The notes under the pieces: model-generated | Databases searched by the model: none | What the model saw: the letters and a program-made list of their open reading frames with translations, nothing else | Told to the model about the DNA's origin: nothing | Made by a program: the position numbers and the translations under genes | Source: Pyrocephalus nanus | Taxonomy: Eukaryota; Chordata; Aves; Passeriformes; Tyrannidae | Length of the DNA: 64,000 bases | Direction: 5' to 3' | Assembly: GCA_038380795.1 (NCBI GenBank) | Contig: CM076260.1 | Coordinates: 3,903,533-3,967,532 of the forward strand | Shown: positions 24,372 through 37,135 of the stretch, piece after piece | Numbering within the stretch: position 1 is the stretch's first letter | Layout of the letters: every line of letters starts with the position of its first letter

Positions 24372-25197
24372 GGTTTTTGGACGAAAAATTAAATGACAAA
24401 ACAACTTGAGTCACAAGCTTAATTTCTAATTAAATATTTGCTGATATGTGGTTTTTAGGCCAGAACTTTATATCTTTGTATTTGCCATGAGACACCTATT
24501 TCTGTAGTATTTATGCATGAAAGCTCAGTGCTGTACGTCCATACAAATTCCCATTCTGGGAGCTGAGTCATTTTAAAAATCTGGTCCCCAAGAAGAAGAA
24601 GATGGTACCAAGTGGTTCTGAAACTCTAACAGTCATTTATATGCCTAGAACATGTTTGAATTTGTGCATGTCTCTTCACAAATGAATGTCTTCATTCCCT
24701 GGAAACTGGACCTGGAATCTCTGTTGTGAACTGTCTGTATTTGCTGTGCTGCTAGAACGGCATCCCCTTCTTCCCTCCTCCCTCTCCATAACAAGTTTCC
24801 TTCCCAAAGAGGGCATGACTCTTGGGGTTTCCAAGAGAGTGTGATCTGCCAGGTAGATTCCATGGTGAAGCCAATGCCAAGCATGCCACAGTAGCCTAGG
24901 ACAGCTGGAGTGGAGAAGATACTTCTCAAAGCATCAGCAAAGGGCCCCCGGCAATGTGTTTTCCTCCATCTCTCTATGCTGTGCTGGCATCCCAAAACCT
25001 GTCTCTAGAATTAGGAGCACAGCTGGAATATCTCTGTTTTTCTAGTGGTCCAAATGGCCTCATCTGCTCAGCACAGACTGTGGTCATAAAAGACAAGTCC
25101 AGGCCAGGGCTACACAGAAAACTGTGGCAATGCCAAGAACTTCAGTCCCAGGTGACAAGTTCTTTGCTCTGGACCAAGTCCAACCACTGGACCTTAG

Positions 25198-25661
25198 AAT
25201 CATAGAATGGCCTGGGTTGGAAGGAACCTTAAAGCTCATTTCATTCCAATCCCTTGCTGTCAGTAGGGACATATTCCACTATCCCAGGTTGCTCCAAGCC
25301 TCATCCAACCTGGCCTTGAACACTTGCAGGGATGGGGCAGCCACAGATTCTCTGGGCAACCTGTGCCGGGACCTTACCAAGGTACAATCAAGAATTTCTC
25401 CTAACCCTGCCCTCTGTCAGTTTGAAGCCATTCCCCCTTGTCCTGTCCCTCCAGGCCCTTGTCCCAAGTCCCTCTCCAGTTCTTCTGGAGCCCCTTTAGG
25501 CTCTGGAAGGGGCTCTCAGGTCTTCTTGGAGACTTCTCCAGTTGAACATCTCCAGCTCTCCCAGCTTGTTTCCAGAGCAGAGAAGCTTCAGCATTTAGAG
25601 CATCCCCATGGACTCCTCTGGACTCACTCCAACAGCTCCACATCCTTCCTGTACTATGGCA
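25198..25661 (-). mobile_element. CR1 LINE fragment, antisense, about 460 bases
   Basis: Starts 'aatcatagaatggcctgggt', continues through 'ccatccccatggactcctct'-type sequence and ends at the 'ggactcactccaacagctcc' block, which complements the end of CR1 ORF2. No usable frame remains. Confidence 0.93.
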
Positions 25662-26359
25662 TAGAATAATTTAGATACAGAGCTTTTTATTTGGAAGGCA
25701 ATGAAATACAGGTATAAAATGTCCATTTCTTGGCTCAGCAGGTTGGATATGGAATTCAGGTCCAAACTCAGCATGAATCAGAACATTAGTGCTGTGCATT
25801 CATGCCAAGCTCTTAGCTACTGGGCTGATTTAAAAGCCTCTATCTGTCATAAGGGAGAGGAAAAAAAAAACCCAAGCAAAAGACAGTGAATGTCTCATCT
25901 CCCTTTCTCATATTCTTGTGTGCCAAACTTTGTGTTGGTAGGCATTTGTACCCTCCAGCAGGGCTTGAACTTATACCCTCTGTCCTACAGGCAGAGATGT
26001 TGCTGTCTGAGCATCACTGACACGTGTGGCTCTGGGTCAGAAATGATGTCAGACACCGAGGGGGACAATCTGAGCACAGACAGGGAGGGAGCTGTGCCAC
26101 TGTGCCATGATCCTGTCAGCTCCCAGGAGCCCAGCAATGTCAGGAGAGCTCGGGTGTTGGAGGGGGGATCAGTGAACAGATGCTTTTGTGAAGCAGGAGA
26201 GATGAGCAGAGGGTGGGGAAGGTGCTCCTGACAGGGGCAAGGGAGCTGGGCTGGCAGGTGCTCTTGACCACTTCATTTAGACATGGCAAGGCTAAATCAT
26301 TTAGGGATTTAATAATTCCAGTAAAATGGCTTTGCAGAGGGTTTCTATCCCATTTCCTG

Positions 26360-26700
26360 GAGGATTTCCTTGAGAAGGGCTATTAGACCATCCAGGCTGA
26401 ATTGACTGTCCGTCACCAGCCATTGAGTTTCATGCAGTTATCCCAGCCCTGAGTTCAGTGACTCCTGTTAGATTAAAGCATGCCTTCCAGAAAGGCTTGG
26501 TCTTTGAGGACATCAAGGGAAACAGAAGCCAGTTTTTTTCATGGAGGCTTGTTCCAGGGGATTAATTTGGTTAATCATCCATATTTTTTTTCTTTTTAAA
26601 GTATTGAAGTGTCTGATTTGAATTTGCCTGATAACAGCTTTTGCTGCTTCACTTTCTATGTCTTCTGCTACTTTAAAATATTCTTCTATTCTTGGTTTGA
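26360..26700 (-). mobile_element. Ancient, diverged CR1-type LINE, antisense
   Basis: Different from the young copies. Landmarks in order are 'accatccaggctga', 'gagtttcatgcagttatccc', 'attaaagcatgccttccaga', 'gaggacatcaagggaaac', 'gcttgttccaggggattaat', 'ggttaatcatc' and 'gtctgatttgaatttgcctg'. These match, with many changes, an old CR1 lineage that I know from turtle and crocodile genomes (there 'taaagcatatcttccagaaa', 'gacatcaagagatgg', 'gtttgttccaatggttaatc'). The exact subfamily is not named here. Confidence 0.75.
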
Positions 26701-27198
26701 CCCCTGTAAGTCGGGATTTTGTCCTTAAATTGTCATCACTTTATATCACAAGCCTTTACTACTTCACGCTGCTTTGTTTTCTGGCAGTGTAGGAAAATCC
26801 AGTAGCAACTCCTTGCAGCTGTGCCTCCTGTGCTATTTCTCCTTTCCTTTCTGAGCCTGTATCATCGCAGACTTGTTGACTCCATCACCCACAAAATCAA
26901 AGACAGAAAGCCAAAGACAGACAAAAAACAGAAGTACATTTTGCAGTCTTACCTTGGCAACATGATGGAGGGATGTAAACCCAAGTGTTCACATCAGTAC
27001 CTTTGGGTCTTTTCTAACTGACATTTCATATGTTTCACTCAGTGCCATAATTCCCAAAGATTCTTCATTCCCTAGGAACCAAAAAGGTGAGGTCTGCAAC
27101 CCAAGTATTACCTGGACGGAGGTAGGTGGAGCCAAAGGTGGCTTGACCCATTAGTGGAAACATCTCTTGGTTTCAATTTCTGATCAATTATTACATTA

Positions 27199-27585
27199 TT
27201 GAATGGTTTGGGTTGGAAGGGATCTTAAAGCCCATCTAGTCCTCCACCTCTGCTGCGGGCAGAGACACTTTCCACTAAAACAGGCTGCTCCAAGCCTTGT
27301 CCAGCCTGGTCATGAACAATTCCAGGGATGGGGCAGCCACAGTTTCTCTGGATAACCTGTGCCAGGGTGTCACCACCCTTACAGGAAAGAAATTCTTGCT
27401 GATATCCCATCTAACCCTACCTTCTGGCAGTGGGAAGCCATTCACTCTTGTCCTGTCACTCCAGCCCTTGTCCAGAGTCCCTCTCCAGCTCTCTTGGAAC
27501 CCCTTTGGGCACTGGAAAGGGGCTCTAAATTCTCCCCAGAGCCTTCATTTCTTTTTTTCAGGCTGGACACCCCCAACTCTCACTC
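27199..27585 (-). mobile_element. CR1 LINE fragment, antisense
   Basis: 'gaatggtttgggttggaagg', 'gatggggcagccacagtttc', 'gccattcactcttgtcctgt' and 'ctctccagctctcttggaac', reaching into the ORF2 end region. Confidence 0.93.
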
Positions 27586-28079
27586 TATTATTATTCAAAC
27601 CAATTCTTAGTCAAGAATTCTTATCAATTTCTTATTCAACAAATCCAGACTAGCTATGAAATCACTTTTAAGCTCTGCACCACACACAGTCCCAGTGCAT
27701 GGCTGCAATTAAGGTTCATTCAAACCATGTAATCTGCAATTTAACATCGAAGCAGTAGAAGCCTGTTAGAAAACAAGACAAAAAGTGGTGTGATCTTTTG
27801 CTGGGCTCATATTGCTTACATGGAAAAAATCTGCTGTGCTGTCTCCAATTTAGCAGCAGTCTGGTCTGTGGTATAGAACAAATTGTTGAGCATGACAGCC
27901 CCTTTCATATATATATGAGAGGCCCTGACACGCTCAGCAATATACATTTGAGAAATACATTTCTAAACACGAACATATATGTTATCTCAGATCAAAATCA
28001 TTAAATAAGCAGGTTTCCAAATTCTCAGCTGTCTTGGTGAAGACAGGACCAAGTGCATTTTAATTCCTTTTCTCTCTTT

Positions 28080-28480
28080 CAGCCCGGGAAAGCTGGGGGA
28101 TGCTCTGGTTGAGTTCAGATTGTTTAGTAAGCGCTGTCAGCTCCTCGCTTTGATATGTTAATATGACTCAGGGTTTCCCACAATTCCCTCATGAGTGGCA
28201 GTCCTTTGCTCCGGTAGTTGTAGCAGAGTGGGAAATTTCACTGTTGCCTTTGGCTTTAGCCAACTCCCCTGCCAGTCAGAGCGTGCCACCCATAAACTGC
28301 CTGTCAATCACACGTCAGGTTTAAAGGGGGTTTCAGTCAGCCAGGGCAACTCGACTTTTTGACAATGTAATTATGGCCCTTGCATCCACGGTAGGGGCCT
28401 GAGCGGGGCTGAGAGAATTTTATTGATTGTTCAGAAGGGAAATTTATCACTGTCTCCAGCTCCATTCGTACTTTATTCCC
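28080..28480. promoter_or_regulatory. Candidate intronic regulatory element
   Basis: A non-repetitive block with an AP-1 type TGACTCA at 28164, GTTAAT at 28157 (a half-site like those of HNF1), and TGTCAATCA at 28302, which complements the PBX/MEIS-type TGATTGACA. HNF1-beta is an established regulator of mammalian PKHD1 through its promoter. A role for this intronic block is inference from motif content only. Confidence 0.25.
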
Positions 28481-28710
28481 TGAGAAACTCTCCTGACAAG
28501 CTGCAGGAGAGAAGTTTAGCATGGTGGCCTTGGCTGTTCTTGCATCTTTGTCCTTTGCAGGGAAACTGGACCTGAGGCACAGGAGGATGCTGAGCTGGGG
28601 GCAGGGACTGCGTGAAAAGGCAGAGGAAGTGGAGCTGATGCATCAACAGCTGAGGACAGACCACCCCTTCTTTATGGCAGCCCAATTTTGTGGTCTGAAC
28701 ACTCTTACTG

Positions 28711-29116
28711 TCATAGGATCCTAGAATGGTTTGTGGTGGAAGGGACCTTAAAGCACATCTTGTTCCAAACCCCTGCCATGGGCTGGGACACCTTCCACTA
28801 GAGCAGGCTGCTCCAGCCTTATCCAGCCTGGTCTTGAACACTACCAGGGATGGGGCACCCACAGCTTCTCTGGGCAATCTGTGCCAGGGCCTCACCACCC
28901 TCACAGTAAAGAGTTTCTTCTCAGTATCCCATCTAACCCTGCCCTCTTTCATCTTAAGATAATTTCCTCTTGTCCTATCTTCATGCTTGTGTCCAAAGTC
29001 CCTCTCCAGCTCTCTTGGAGCCCCTTTAGGCACTGGAAGGGGCTTTAAGGTCTCCCTGGAACCTTCTTCTTTCTGGGCTGAACAGCCCCAGCTCTCTCAT
29101 CCTGTCTCCATAACAG
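28711..29116 (-). mobile_element. CR1 LINE fragment, antisense, about 400 bases
   Basis: 'ctagaatggtttgtggtgga', 'ccctgccatgggctgggaca', 'tgccagggcctcaccaccct', 'ctctccagctctcttggagc' and 'ggctgaacagccccagctct'. Confidence 0.94.
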
Positions 29117-29310
29117 AGGTATTACCACATATGGAAAAACTTTAAAGGCCTTTTCCATTCAGCTCCATTTTTAGCAGTCCTGTATAGATGATCTCACTAT
29201 TCCATTGTGTCCCCTCAAAACAGACTGTCCCAGTTCCCAAAAGAAGACCAGCACTTTGGCTCTGTATTGATCTGAAACTTTGTCTGTGCCACCACTGTGA
29301 TGATCCAGGG

Positions 29311-29430
29311 CATGAGCTCCGAGCAACCTGGTCTAGTGAAGGTGTCACTTCCCATGGCAGGCGGTTGGAACTGGATGAGCTTTAAGGTCCCTTCCAACCC
29401 AAACCATCCTGTGGTTCTATGATTCTATGA
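29311..29430 (+). mobile_element. CR1 LINE 3' tip
   Basis: 'gagcaacctggtctagtgaa' to a tail with two units, 'ggttctatgattctatga'. It lies opposite to the antisense copy ending at 29116. Confidence 0.92.
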
Positions 29431-30759
29431 GCCTGTTCCCTGAATTTTGACTCATAATGTGTATCTCTCCAACTAGATGGAAGATCCTACACTTCAGATT
29501 TAATAATACACTGCATTCACTTTATCCAGACTGTGAAAGATGTGTGGCAAAAAAAAACCCAAACAATGTCCAGAGAGTTTTGGTGTAATTACATGCCTAT
29601 TTATAATTAGGATATTTAAAAAAGCGGTGCCAGTGGTCACTTCAGTCCTCTAAAGTCATGGCTAGTCCTGCTGCAAAGAATGTCCCTGCACTTGCAGTGG
29701 ATGCTGGCTGGTGAAGATGGCATAATAGAGGCAATTCTGCAGCACTTCTATTCCAGATTTCTCTGCAACCAAAGCAATCTGATACTTTTTCAGGGTTAGC
29801 TCAGGAAAAAAAAAAAAAGTATTTTTTATCAGTTGAACCAATTATTAATTTTAATCGCTTTTAATCAATAATAAAACACAAAATATTTGTGAGCTGTGCA
29901 CTGTGCTCTGCAGAGCCTGTGCATTCCTCCAGAGATCAAACATTTAATCAAATGCCTCTTGCTTTCCCTCCATTAAGCAGTGTTATGTATCTGTGCTGAG
30001 TTTGAGATTAAGAGATCATAGGCAACATGAGAGAATTTGTTCTGCTTTACTCACATATTAAAAAGAAAAGCTTCCCAGGGGAAAAAAAATAATAATAAAA
30101 AAATCTGTAGCATGGGAATTCAAGATAGGGTGCAGAGATCTGTTAGAGAAAAGCTATGCTTTTTTACTTTATTGAAATGCTCTTCTATTCAATAGATGTT
30201 ATTTGTCGCTATCTGAACCCCCTGATTTGCCCATTCCTGTTACAATGTGAGTTCAGATCCTTTTTGCCTTTCGGGACTCACTTCCATGGGTTAGTTTCCC
30301 ACAGATGCCCTTCTGTGTGGTGGTTGCAGGAGGCTTTTTGCCTTCTGTGGCAGCGTTTTTCCTTTCAAGACCTTGACTTTAACATGATGCATTAAAGCAG
30401 ATGGCTCTGGAACAGAAGGCTGAGCTGCCTTGAATCCCCTCGTGTTCACCAGGGGTAAGAAACTGCACTTAGGCACTTCCCATGGAGTAACTAATGTACA
30501 ATGACTTGTTCCTTCACTTTCTTATTCACAAATATAAGATGACCATTAGATTTTAAAGACCTGGCAGATGGGGACCAAAAAAAAAAAAGAGAGCTGGGTT
30601 CAGGGAAAGCTGCTGTGTCTTTCACAGTTTGCCCTTCTTTCTAACAGAAATGCATCTATCATCTTTGATTTAGGGTTAAATCAGTAGATTTGTATGTTGG
30701 TGCTGATCTTAATGAGGAAAATATGGGCTGTAAAGGGGACTGAGAGGTGACAACTAATA

Positions 30760-30860
30760 TTTATAGTATAAGAAAGATAAACAAAGATAAATAAGCTAAT
30801 AAAGATAACAATATTATATCATACAATATAATACATTACATTCTATATATTATACATTGG
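30760..30860. repeat. AT-rich low-complexity block
   Basis: Mostly A and T, with GATAA and ATATAT words, directly before the AATAG microsatellite. Confidence 0.8.
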
Positions 30861-30864
30861 AGTG

Positions 30865-30911
30865 GAATAGAATAGAATAGAATAGAATAGAATAGAATAG
30901 AATAGAATAGA
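30865..30911. repeat. (GAATA)n microsatellite, about nine units
   Basis: Perfect pentanucleotide repeats in tandem. Length polymorphism is likely. Confidence 0.96.
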
Positions 30912-31159
30912 TAAATAGACTACAGTTAATGTATTAACTTCTGATTCTTGACAGAGTTCAACTGTGTGTGTCACTACAAATGTGGAGGTGTTTTATGGAT
31001 TAAGTAATTGCCTCTTTCAAGCTTTTGAATATGACATCAAAATATTCCTTCCAATTCTGGCCCCAACTAAAACAAAGATATTGGCTGAAGGAAGAGAATA
31101 ACCAGCAACAAAATCAGAGTTAATTTCCATCACAGAGAGGAGAAAGCCTGCAAAGTTTG

Positions 31160-31321
31160 AGCTGCCCAGGGAGGTGGTGGAGTCCCCATCCCTGGAGGTG
31201 TTCAAGGAATGACTGGACATGGCACTCAGTGCTCTGGGCTGGGGAACAAGGGATCAGTCACAGGTTGGACTGGATGATCTCGAAGGTCTTTTCCAACCCA
31301 AATGATTCTTTAATTCTATGA
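31160..31321 (+). mobile_element. CR1 LINE 3' end fragment
   Basis: 'gagctgcccagggaggtggt', 'ggagtccccatccctggagg', 'gactggatgatctcgaaggt' and tail 'atgattctttaattctatga'. It belongs to another CR1 subfamily than most neighbours. Confidence 0.9.
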
Positions 31322-31949
31322 AGTTTGGCAAACTGAGAAGCCTGGCCCCAGCCCTCTGTTTTCAGAGGCCTTCAGGCTGAGCCAGTCAGGGACCCTCTGT
31401 TTGGCCTCACCTTCCCTTTTCCCAGTGTCGAATTCCCCTTCATCACGTTCTGGGGATGCAGGAAACTGATCTTTGCTTGGAAATGGCCATGCTGCCCTGC
31501 ATTCCCGCTCCTGCAGGGAGGTATTCCCTGCCTCATTCCACAGCAGCACAAGAGATGAGCTGGCAATGACACAGAATGTTACCAGCTGTCTGCAGCTCCC
31601 TGCAGGATCCGCGCTCCGTGGCTGCCACAGTTGGAGCCGTTTTTGTTCCTGGGGTCAGGTTAACGACATTTTCCTGCCTGGCATCTTTGGCTGTGAGCTT
31701 TTTCTAGGGTTTGGTTTATGCAGTGGCATTGCAGGAGATGGAGAAATCTTTCCCCTTGCTTTCAGCACTGATGGGATTTAACAAAGTGACTGAGTGATCT
31801 CTGATTAAAGGGAAAGTTTGGAAATGTTCGTATTTATGTGACAGCATAAAGGGAAGGTACTTTGTCTGCAAGGTAAAGTGTCAGACAAGTGAAGCAATGA
31901 GAGTTTCCACAGACCTATTTAATAATAAAGCTCTTCCTATACTCAGTAG

Positions 31950-32060
31950 GATCATAGAATCCTGGAATGGTTTTTGTTGGAAGGGTCCTTAAAGCTCATC
32001 TCATTCCAACCCCATGCCATGGGTAGGGACACCTTCCACTAGACCAGGTTGCTCAGGGTC
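31950..32060 (-). mobile_element. CR1 LINE 3' tip, antisense
   Basis: 'ggatcatagaatcctggaat', 'gggtagggacaccttccact' and 'agaccaggttgctcagggtc'. Confidence 0.92.
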
Positions 32061-32775
32061 CCACACTTCCAGGAAAGGGACATGATACTCCCTGCTTTCT
32101 CCAAGGTGCTCTGAAAAGACATTTAGGTGGAAATACTTTAGGTGAAAACTGCAGTTTCATGAATAGGAAATGTTCAGCAGGACTAGGTCACTTTCAAGGA
32201 TATTTCTCAGTGGAGGAAATAAAAGTTATTCAATTTGTCCTCTTGCTCAGATGATGTGAGATTTGCTTTTGCTCACTGGGAGAAAGAAAAGGTGTTTAAT
32301 TCTATAATTTTGGTTTTAGCTGAGCTTTAATAATATTCTTTTTAAATGCTGTGTCTGTTTCATATCAACAGTTCTACACTAGTGAAATGCAATGCTTTTG
32401 CAGAACAAAAAATCAAATTCCCTAAATTTCCAAAGTGACATCAGACAAAAAAGGGAGATGGTCCCAAAAGGAGTTTATTTTGTGGAATTTTTATGTTGTG
32501 AAGAATGTGGAAAGTTTGGGCTGATTTGACTTTGGAGTGAAATCTGGCTAGTTGTAGGCTTGGATTCCATCCTCCAAATCTGCCTTATAAGGAGAAACAT
32601 CAGCCCTATTTTACATAGGAGGTTGAAGGTGTCAGAGAGAAACTGAAGCTGTGTCTGCTGACACAGAGGGACTGAGCAGGTCAAAATTTCCTGTCTCAGC
32701 CTGCCCATTGTTTGTGCAAAACTTGTGCCTGATACTGGCTTTGGTTCCACACGATGAAGTCATCAGGCAAGTGTG

Positions 32776-33330
32776 ACCAGCAGGTTGAAGGAAGGAATTC
32801 TGCTCCTCTGCTCTGCTCTGGAGAGACCCCACCTGGAATGCTGTGTCTCCAACATCAGAAGGATGTGGACCTATTGGAGGAAGTTCAGAGAAGCGCTAAA
32901 AGATGCTCTGAGGGCTGGGGTCCCTTTGCTCTAGAGCCAGGCTGGGAGAGCTGGGGGTGTTCAACTGGAGAAGAGAAGGCTCCAGGGAGACCTGAGTGCC
33001 CCTTCCAGTGCCTAAAGGGGCTCCAAGAGAGCTGGAGAGGGACTTTGGACAAGGGCAGATAGTGATAGGACAAGGGAAATGGCTTCAAAATGACAGAGAG
33101 AAGGTTTAGATTAGATATAAAGAAGAATGTTTTTATGGTAAGTGTGATGTATTGGCATGGGTTTGCCAGATAAACTTTGGCTGCCCCACCCCTGTAAACT
33201 TTCAAAGTCAGGTTGGATGGGCTCTGAGCAAGATGGTCTAGTTGAAGATGTCCCTCCTCATTGCAGGGGCGTTGGACTAGATGACCTTTAAAGGTTCTTT
33301 TTGACCCAAACCATTCTCTGACTCTAATTC
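32776..33330 (+). mobile_element. CR1 LINE fragment, sense, about 555 bases
   Basis: The longest sense copy. It starts in the ORF2 end region ('ctctggagagaccccacctg', 'ctggagaagagaaggctcca') and runs through 'gctggagagggactttggac' to the tail 'accattctctgactctaatt'. Frameshifts and stops make it inactive. Confidence 0.94.
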
Positions 33331-34413
33331 TAAGGTATGATTTGAGCCCACACTCAAATCAATCCAAAGTACCCAGGGAGGTCCTGAGCACCCAGCACCA
33401 AGGCTGCTGTAGCATTCCATCAAAGAGCTGATGAGTTCTTGTTTGTCCTAAGGGTTAAGGAGCAGTTTTAAATTAGAAAGGACCTCCTATTTTACCTCGA
33501 GGCAGGAATGAAGAGCTCTCTGCACTAGCTGTGTCAGGAAGGAGCAGGAAATCTCTTTGCATCTCCCCAGGAGCTGCCCCCACACAGCAGGGTGTCCTGC
33601 AGGACTCTACAGGGGTGGAAAGACTTCTCCCAGTTCCAGGCAGAGACATCCCTGTGTTTCTAGGATGTGTAGAAGGAAAAACCCAAACTCATCTCATTGT
33701 AAAATAAGCTAAAACGATTCAAATGTTTGGGGAATATACCCAAGATTGGAAATAACAGAGAGCAGAAATAAGCTGGAAATTTTCCAGTCCAGAGCACTGA
33801 GGGCTCATGGTTCAGGAATATTTTTTTTAACATGTATGAAAATGTAAGGAAGGAGATCTCATTCTTCTTTTCTGATTCCTTACGCTTCCTGGCCAGTGAC
33901 TGGACTATCACTGCAAGAGCTGAGGTAGCAATGACAATTTTGAAAAAATTTTTCATCAAATCCGACTTTCTGAAATGCTTTTTCCAAGTCCTTCATTAAG
34001 GATCTTGAAGATCCATTTGACCACAGAGAGCTGGAGCAGCACAGCTGCTTAGGAGGCTTTCTGGAAAAGATTTTCTATTCTTTTTAACTTAGGGCATTTT
34101 ATCCATTATTATTTGTGTGGTTTGTTTTATTAACTGAAGCAACAGCAGCAAAAAGTCTCTGTCCTGGACCTAAAAATATATTTTAAAAAAACTCTACCTC
34201 TTTTCTGAAGCCCTGGGTTCCAATTGCTGTTTTGCCATTTATCACTTTGGCATTTGAAAATTTTAGGAATGGCCAAGTTTGATTAGGAAGTGCAACTTGG
34301 ATAGGGAAAAGGGTATAATAGGGGATTATGAAGTGGAGAATAAGCTGGATTGCTCAGGTAGTCTGACACCTCAAATGCTTCAGTAAAGTGGGTTGTATTT
34401 TATTACCAAAGAC

Positions 34414-34487
34414 AATCACAGAAGAACAGAATGGTTTGGGTTGGAAGATACCTTAAAGGTCTTGTAATTCCAACCCCCTCCCACAGT
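34414..34487 (-). mobile_element. CR1 LINE 3' tip, antisense
   Basis: 'gaatggtttgggttggaaga' to 'ttccaaccccctccca', then cut off at a G/T-rich stretch. Confidence 0.88.
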
Positions 34488-34489
34488 TG

Positions 34490-34562
34490 TGGTTGTTGTG
34501 GTTCGATGTTTCTTTGTTTTGTTTTTGCTTTTTGGTTTTTGTTTTGGTTTGGTTTTGTTTTT
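34490..34562. repeat. G/T-rich (GTTT-like) low-complexity tract
   Basis: Irregular GTT, GTTT and GTTTT words that interrupt or end the CR1 fragment before it. Confidence 0.8.
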
Positions 34563-35930
34563 AATTATGGTTATAGTCCATTGAATTATATTATTACCTC
34601 CTCTTGCAGAATTCTGTATTGGGGGAGGATAAATGGCTTGTTTCTTTTCACTTTGTTCTTGAGAACTGAAAGCTCTTATTCCCATTTATACTAAAGATTT
34701 ACAATATAGATGCAACTGATTGACATCTTATCTGAAGTAGCTTGTACATTCCCAGTAAGTAAATCATGTGTCTGAGCCCTGCAATTCTCATAAATTCCTT
34801 TTGTGGTATAAAGGGATCTCATTACCTCATCTTTAAAGCACCAATAAACAGTCAAAAGGTATAAAAGAGCTTTATAGTTTGTCAACACTACAAAAAAACT
34901 GTATGTTCACAACGGAGTTGATTATTTGCAGTAAATAGCAGAAAATATGAGATGCAGCAGCATCCTGGAAGTCAGAGGAGAAGGGTTCAAGGTCCCATGA
35001 CAAAAAGGGAAGGTTTTTTAAAACATTTAAACAATTTTTGGGAGAAAGACCGTGGCAGGTTTAAGGATGGAACCAGTTCTCCTAAGACCCACTTCAAGAG
35101 TCTTGTTTCTGCCAACATTTCCTTGCTTTCCAGCTCTTCCTGACTGGATGTGGCTCCCACTGGTTACTGTCAGGCTTGGTTAGGCAGTTCCCAGGGTCTC
35201 TAAAGGTAGGTAACAACATCTACTCCAAAAGGTTTTCAGGTCAGGTGCATCTGTTTTCCACCTAAGCAACATGTCATCTTGTCATGTAAATTCTTAGGCC
35301 TTGGCCGTCCCATCGATTTAAGGTGAAATTCATGTAACTAAATAGAAATGTGTGAAAGGCTGAAGGGATTGTGCCGTCTGTGACTGTTGGAGACTGAAAA
35401 GGATGGAATATAATGGATCATGCTCAGCTAAAAGTAGAGTTGTTGTGTGGAAAGTTATTCCCTGGAGGATGGGGCACTGGTAATAAGAGGTAACTGAGAT
35501 ATCAGCATTGATTATAGGACTTATCGTTAATTAGTTTGCAGCTGCTTCTCCTTACCCTGTAACAATTTTTTTCAAAACCCTCTGTAGTGTTTCCAACTGT
35601 AGCAGCTTCTGCTTTCAAAGCTGGGTGACCAGAGATGATACCCTGTCAAACACCCAGTATGAATTCTCAGTACCCAGTGAGTCACCCAGTGTTCAACTGG
35701 AAGAGGAAATGGCATTCACAGCTTTTGTAATCAAAGGATTATAAATACAGAGGTAATTTGTCCAAACCTACAGCAGTCAGTACAGTTCACACTTTGCTTA
35801 GCTGAAGACAGACTTTCCTGTAACCCTGAAGATAAGTCTGCCCCGACACACCTGGCTGAGTTTGCTGAGGTTTGATGTAATTCTGAAATATTTCTGTAAA
35901 GGTTCTAGTCATGTCTCCTGTTGAACCAGA

Positions 35931-36150
35931 AACCATGGAATGGTTTGGGTTAGAAGGGACATTAAAGACCATCTCAACCCACCCCCTGCCATGGGCAGGG
36001 ACACTTTCCACTATCCCAGGTTGCTCCAAGCCCCATCCAACCTGGCCTTGGACACTGGAATTCCAGAGATGGGGCAGCCACAGCTTCTCTGGGTAACCTG
36101 TGCCAGGGTCTCAGCACCCTCTGAATTAAGCATTTCTTCCTAATGTCTGA
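35931..36150 (-). mobile_element. CR1 LINE fragment, antisense
   Basis: 'ccatggaatggtttgggtta', 'ccctgccatgggcagggaca', 'cactatcccaggttgctcca' and 'gatggggcagccacagcttc', ending near 'tttcttcctaatgtctgat'. A short extra segment 'ggaattccagag' lies inside. Confidence 0.93.
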
Positions 36151-37135
36151 TGAAAATCATTCCTCTTTTAGTTTAAAAGCATTTCTTTTTAAAAGCATTC
36201 ACTATCAGTATCCTATCACTATTTAGGACTAGGCAAAGCCAATTAGTGAAGTGAATATCATCCTACATAGAATTATAAAATGCTTTCTGTTGAGGGCCAT
36301 AAGAAATTAAATTCATACTATTTTTCTTCTTCTGTGCTTGAATTATTTTTTTTTTTAAGGAGTGGAATTGTGCACATCAGAATTGCCTCATTCTTAATAA
36401 TTTTACCTCATCCATACAAGACTGCATCTTCATGTCATGCTTCCAACAGGAAGCACAAACCTGGGTCCTGGTGCCAAGATGTTCCCAGTGTTAAATTTGT
36501 GGTTAATTAATTTGGAATTAATTTTCAAGCCTCTTGTATTTCTGCACTGATAGCACCGTTCTGCTCTGCTTTGTATTTAAGGGTGTTCTGTCAAGTAATT
36601 TAGTAAAGAGTTCAATTCTTGCTTTGTCTGGAACAACATTTTGAGTCTAAAGGCTTTGTCCTATCCCTTTAACATGAAGTCCCTTCTGCTTTGGATCTCA
36701 AGATGTGTTTCTTTTTCCAATCCATGCTAAGTTAATTATCAAAAATCAGTTCAATAATTAAGGAGTTATACAGATTCATCTATTTCTTAGCACTTTTGAG
36801 TGTTTCTGCTTGCAGTATTTTTTTGGGGTAAAGAAATAATTTAAATATACCACAGCTGTTGGTCTGTTAAACCTTTTCTTGTCAAACAGGTAATTTGTTT
36901 ACCTGTTGCACAGCCCAGTGGCAGACACTGAAGGTTATTTTTTGAGTTTTGCATGTTTTATCTGAATTGGAGTTTGTTTGCAAGGGGAAAGAAGAAAAAG
37001 AGCTCTGTGCCTCCAAAGGGTGGTCAAGGAACAAGGGGTTTGTTTCCATGGAACCACCTTTAGCTGTTCATGATCTTTGTAGAGAGTCTGTTGGTTCTCT
37101 GAAGGAAAGAAACTGGAGAAGACCCCTGAGAAAGG

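Noticed and set aside
26570..26578. GTTAATCAT, an HNF1-like half-site
   Set aside because: It lies within the ancient CR1 copy, where 'ggttaatca' is part of the repeat itself, so it is explained without regulation.
36269..36310. Possible further CR1 tip ('catagaattataaaatgctt')
   Set aside because: Only the first twenty or so bases resemble a CR1 tail; too short and diverged to call.
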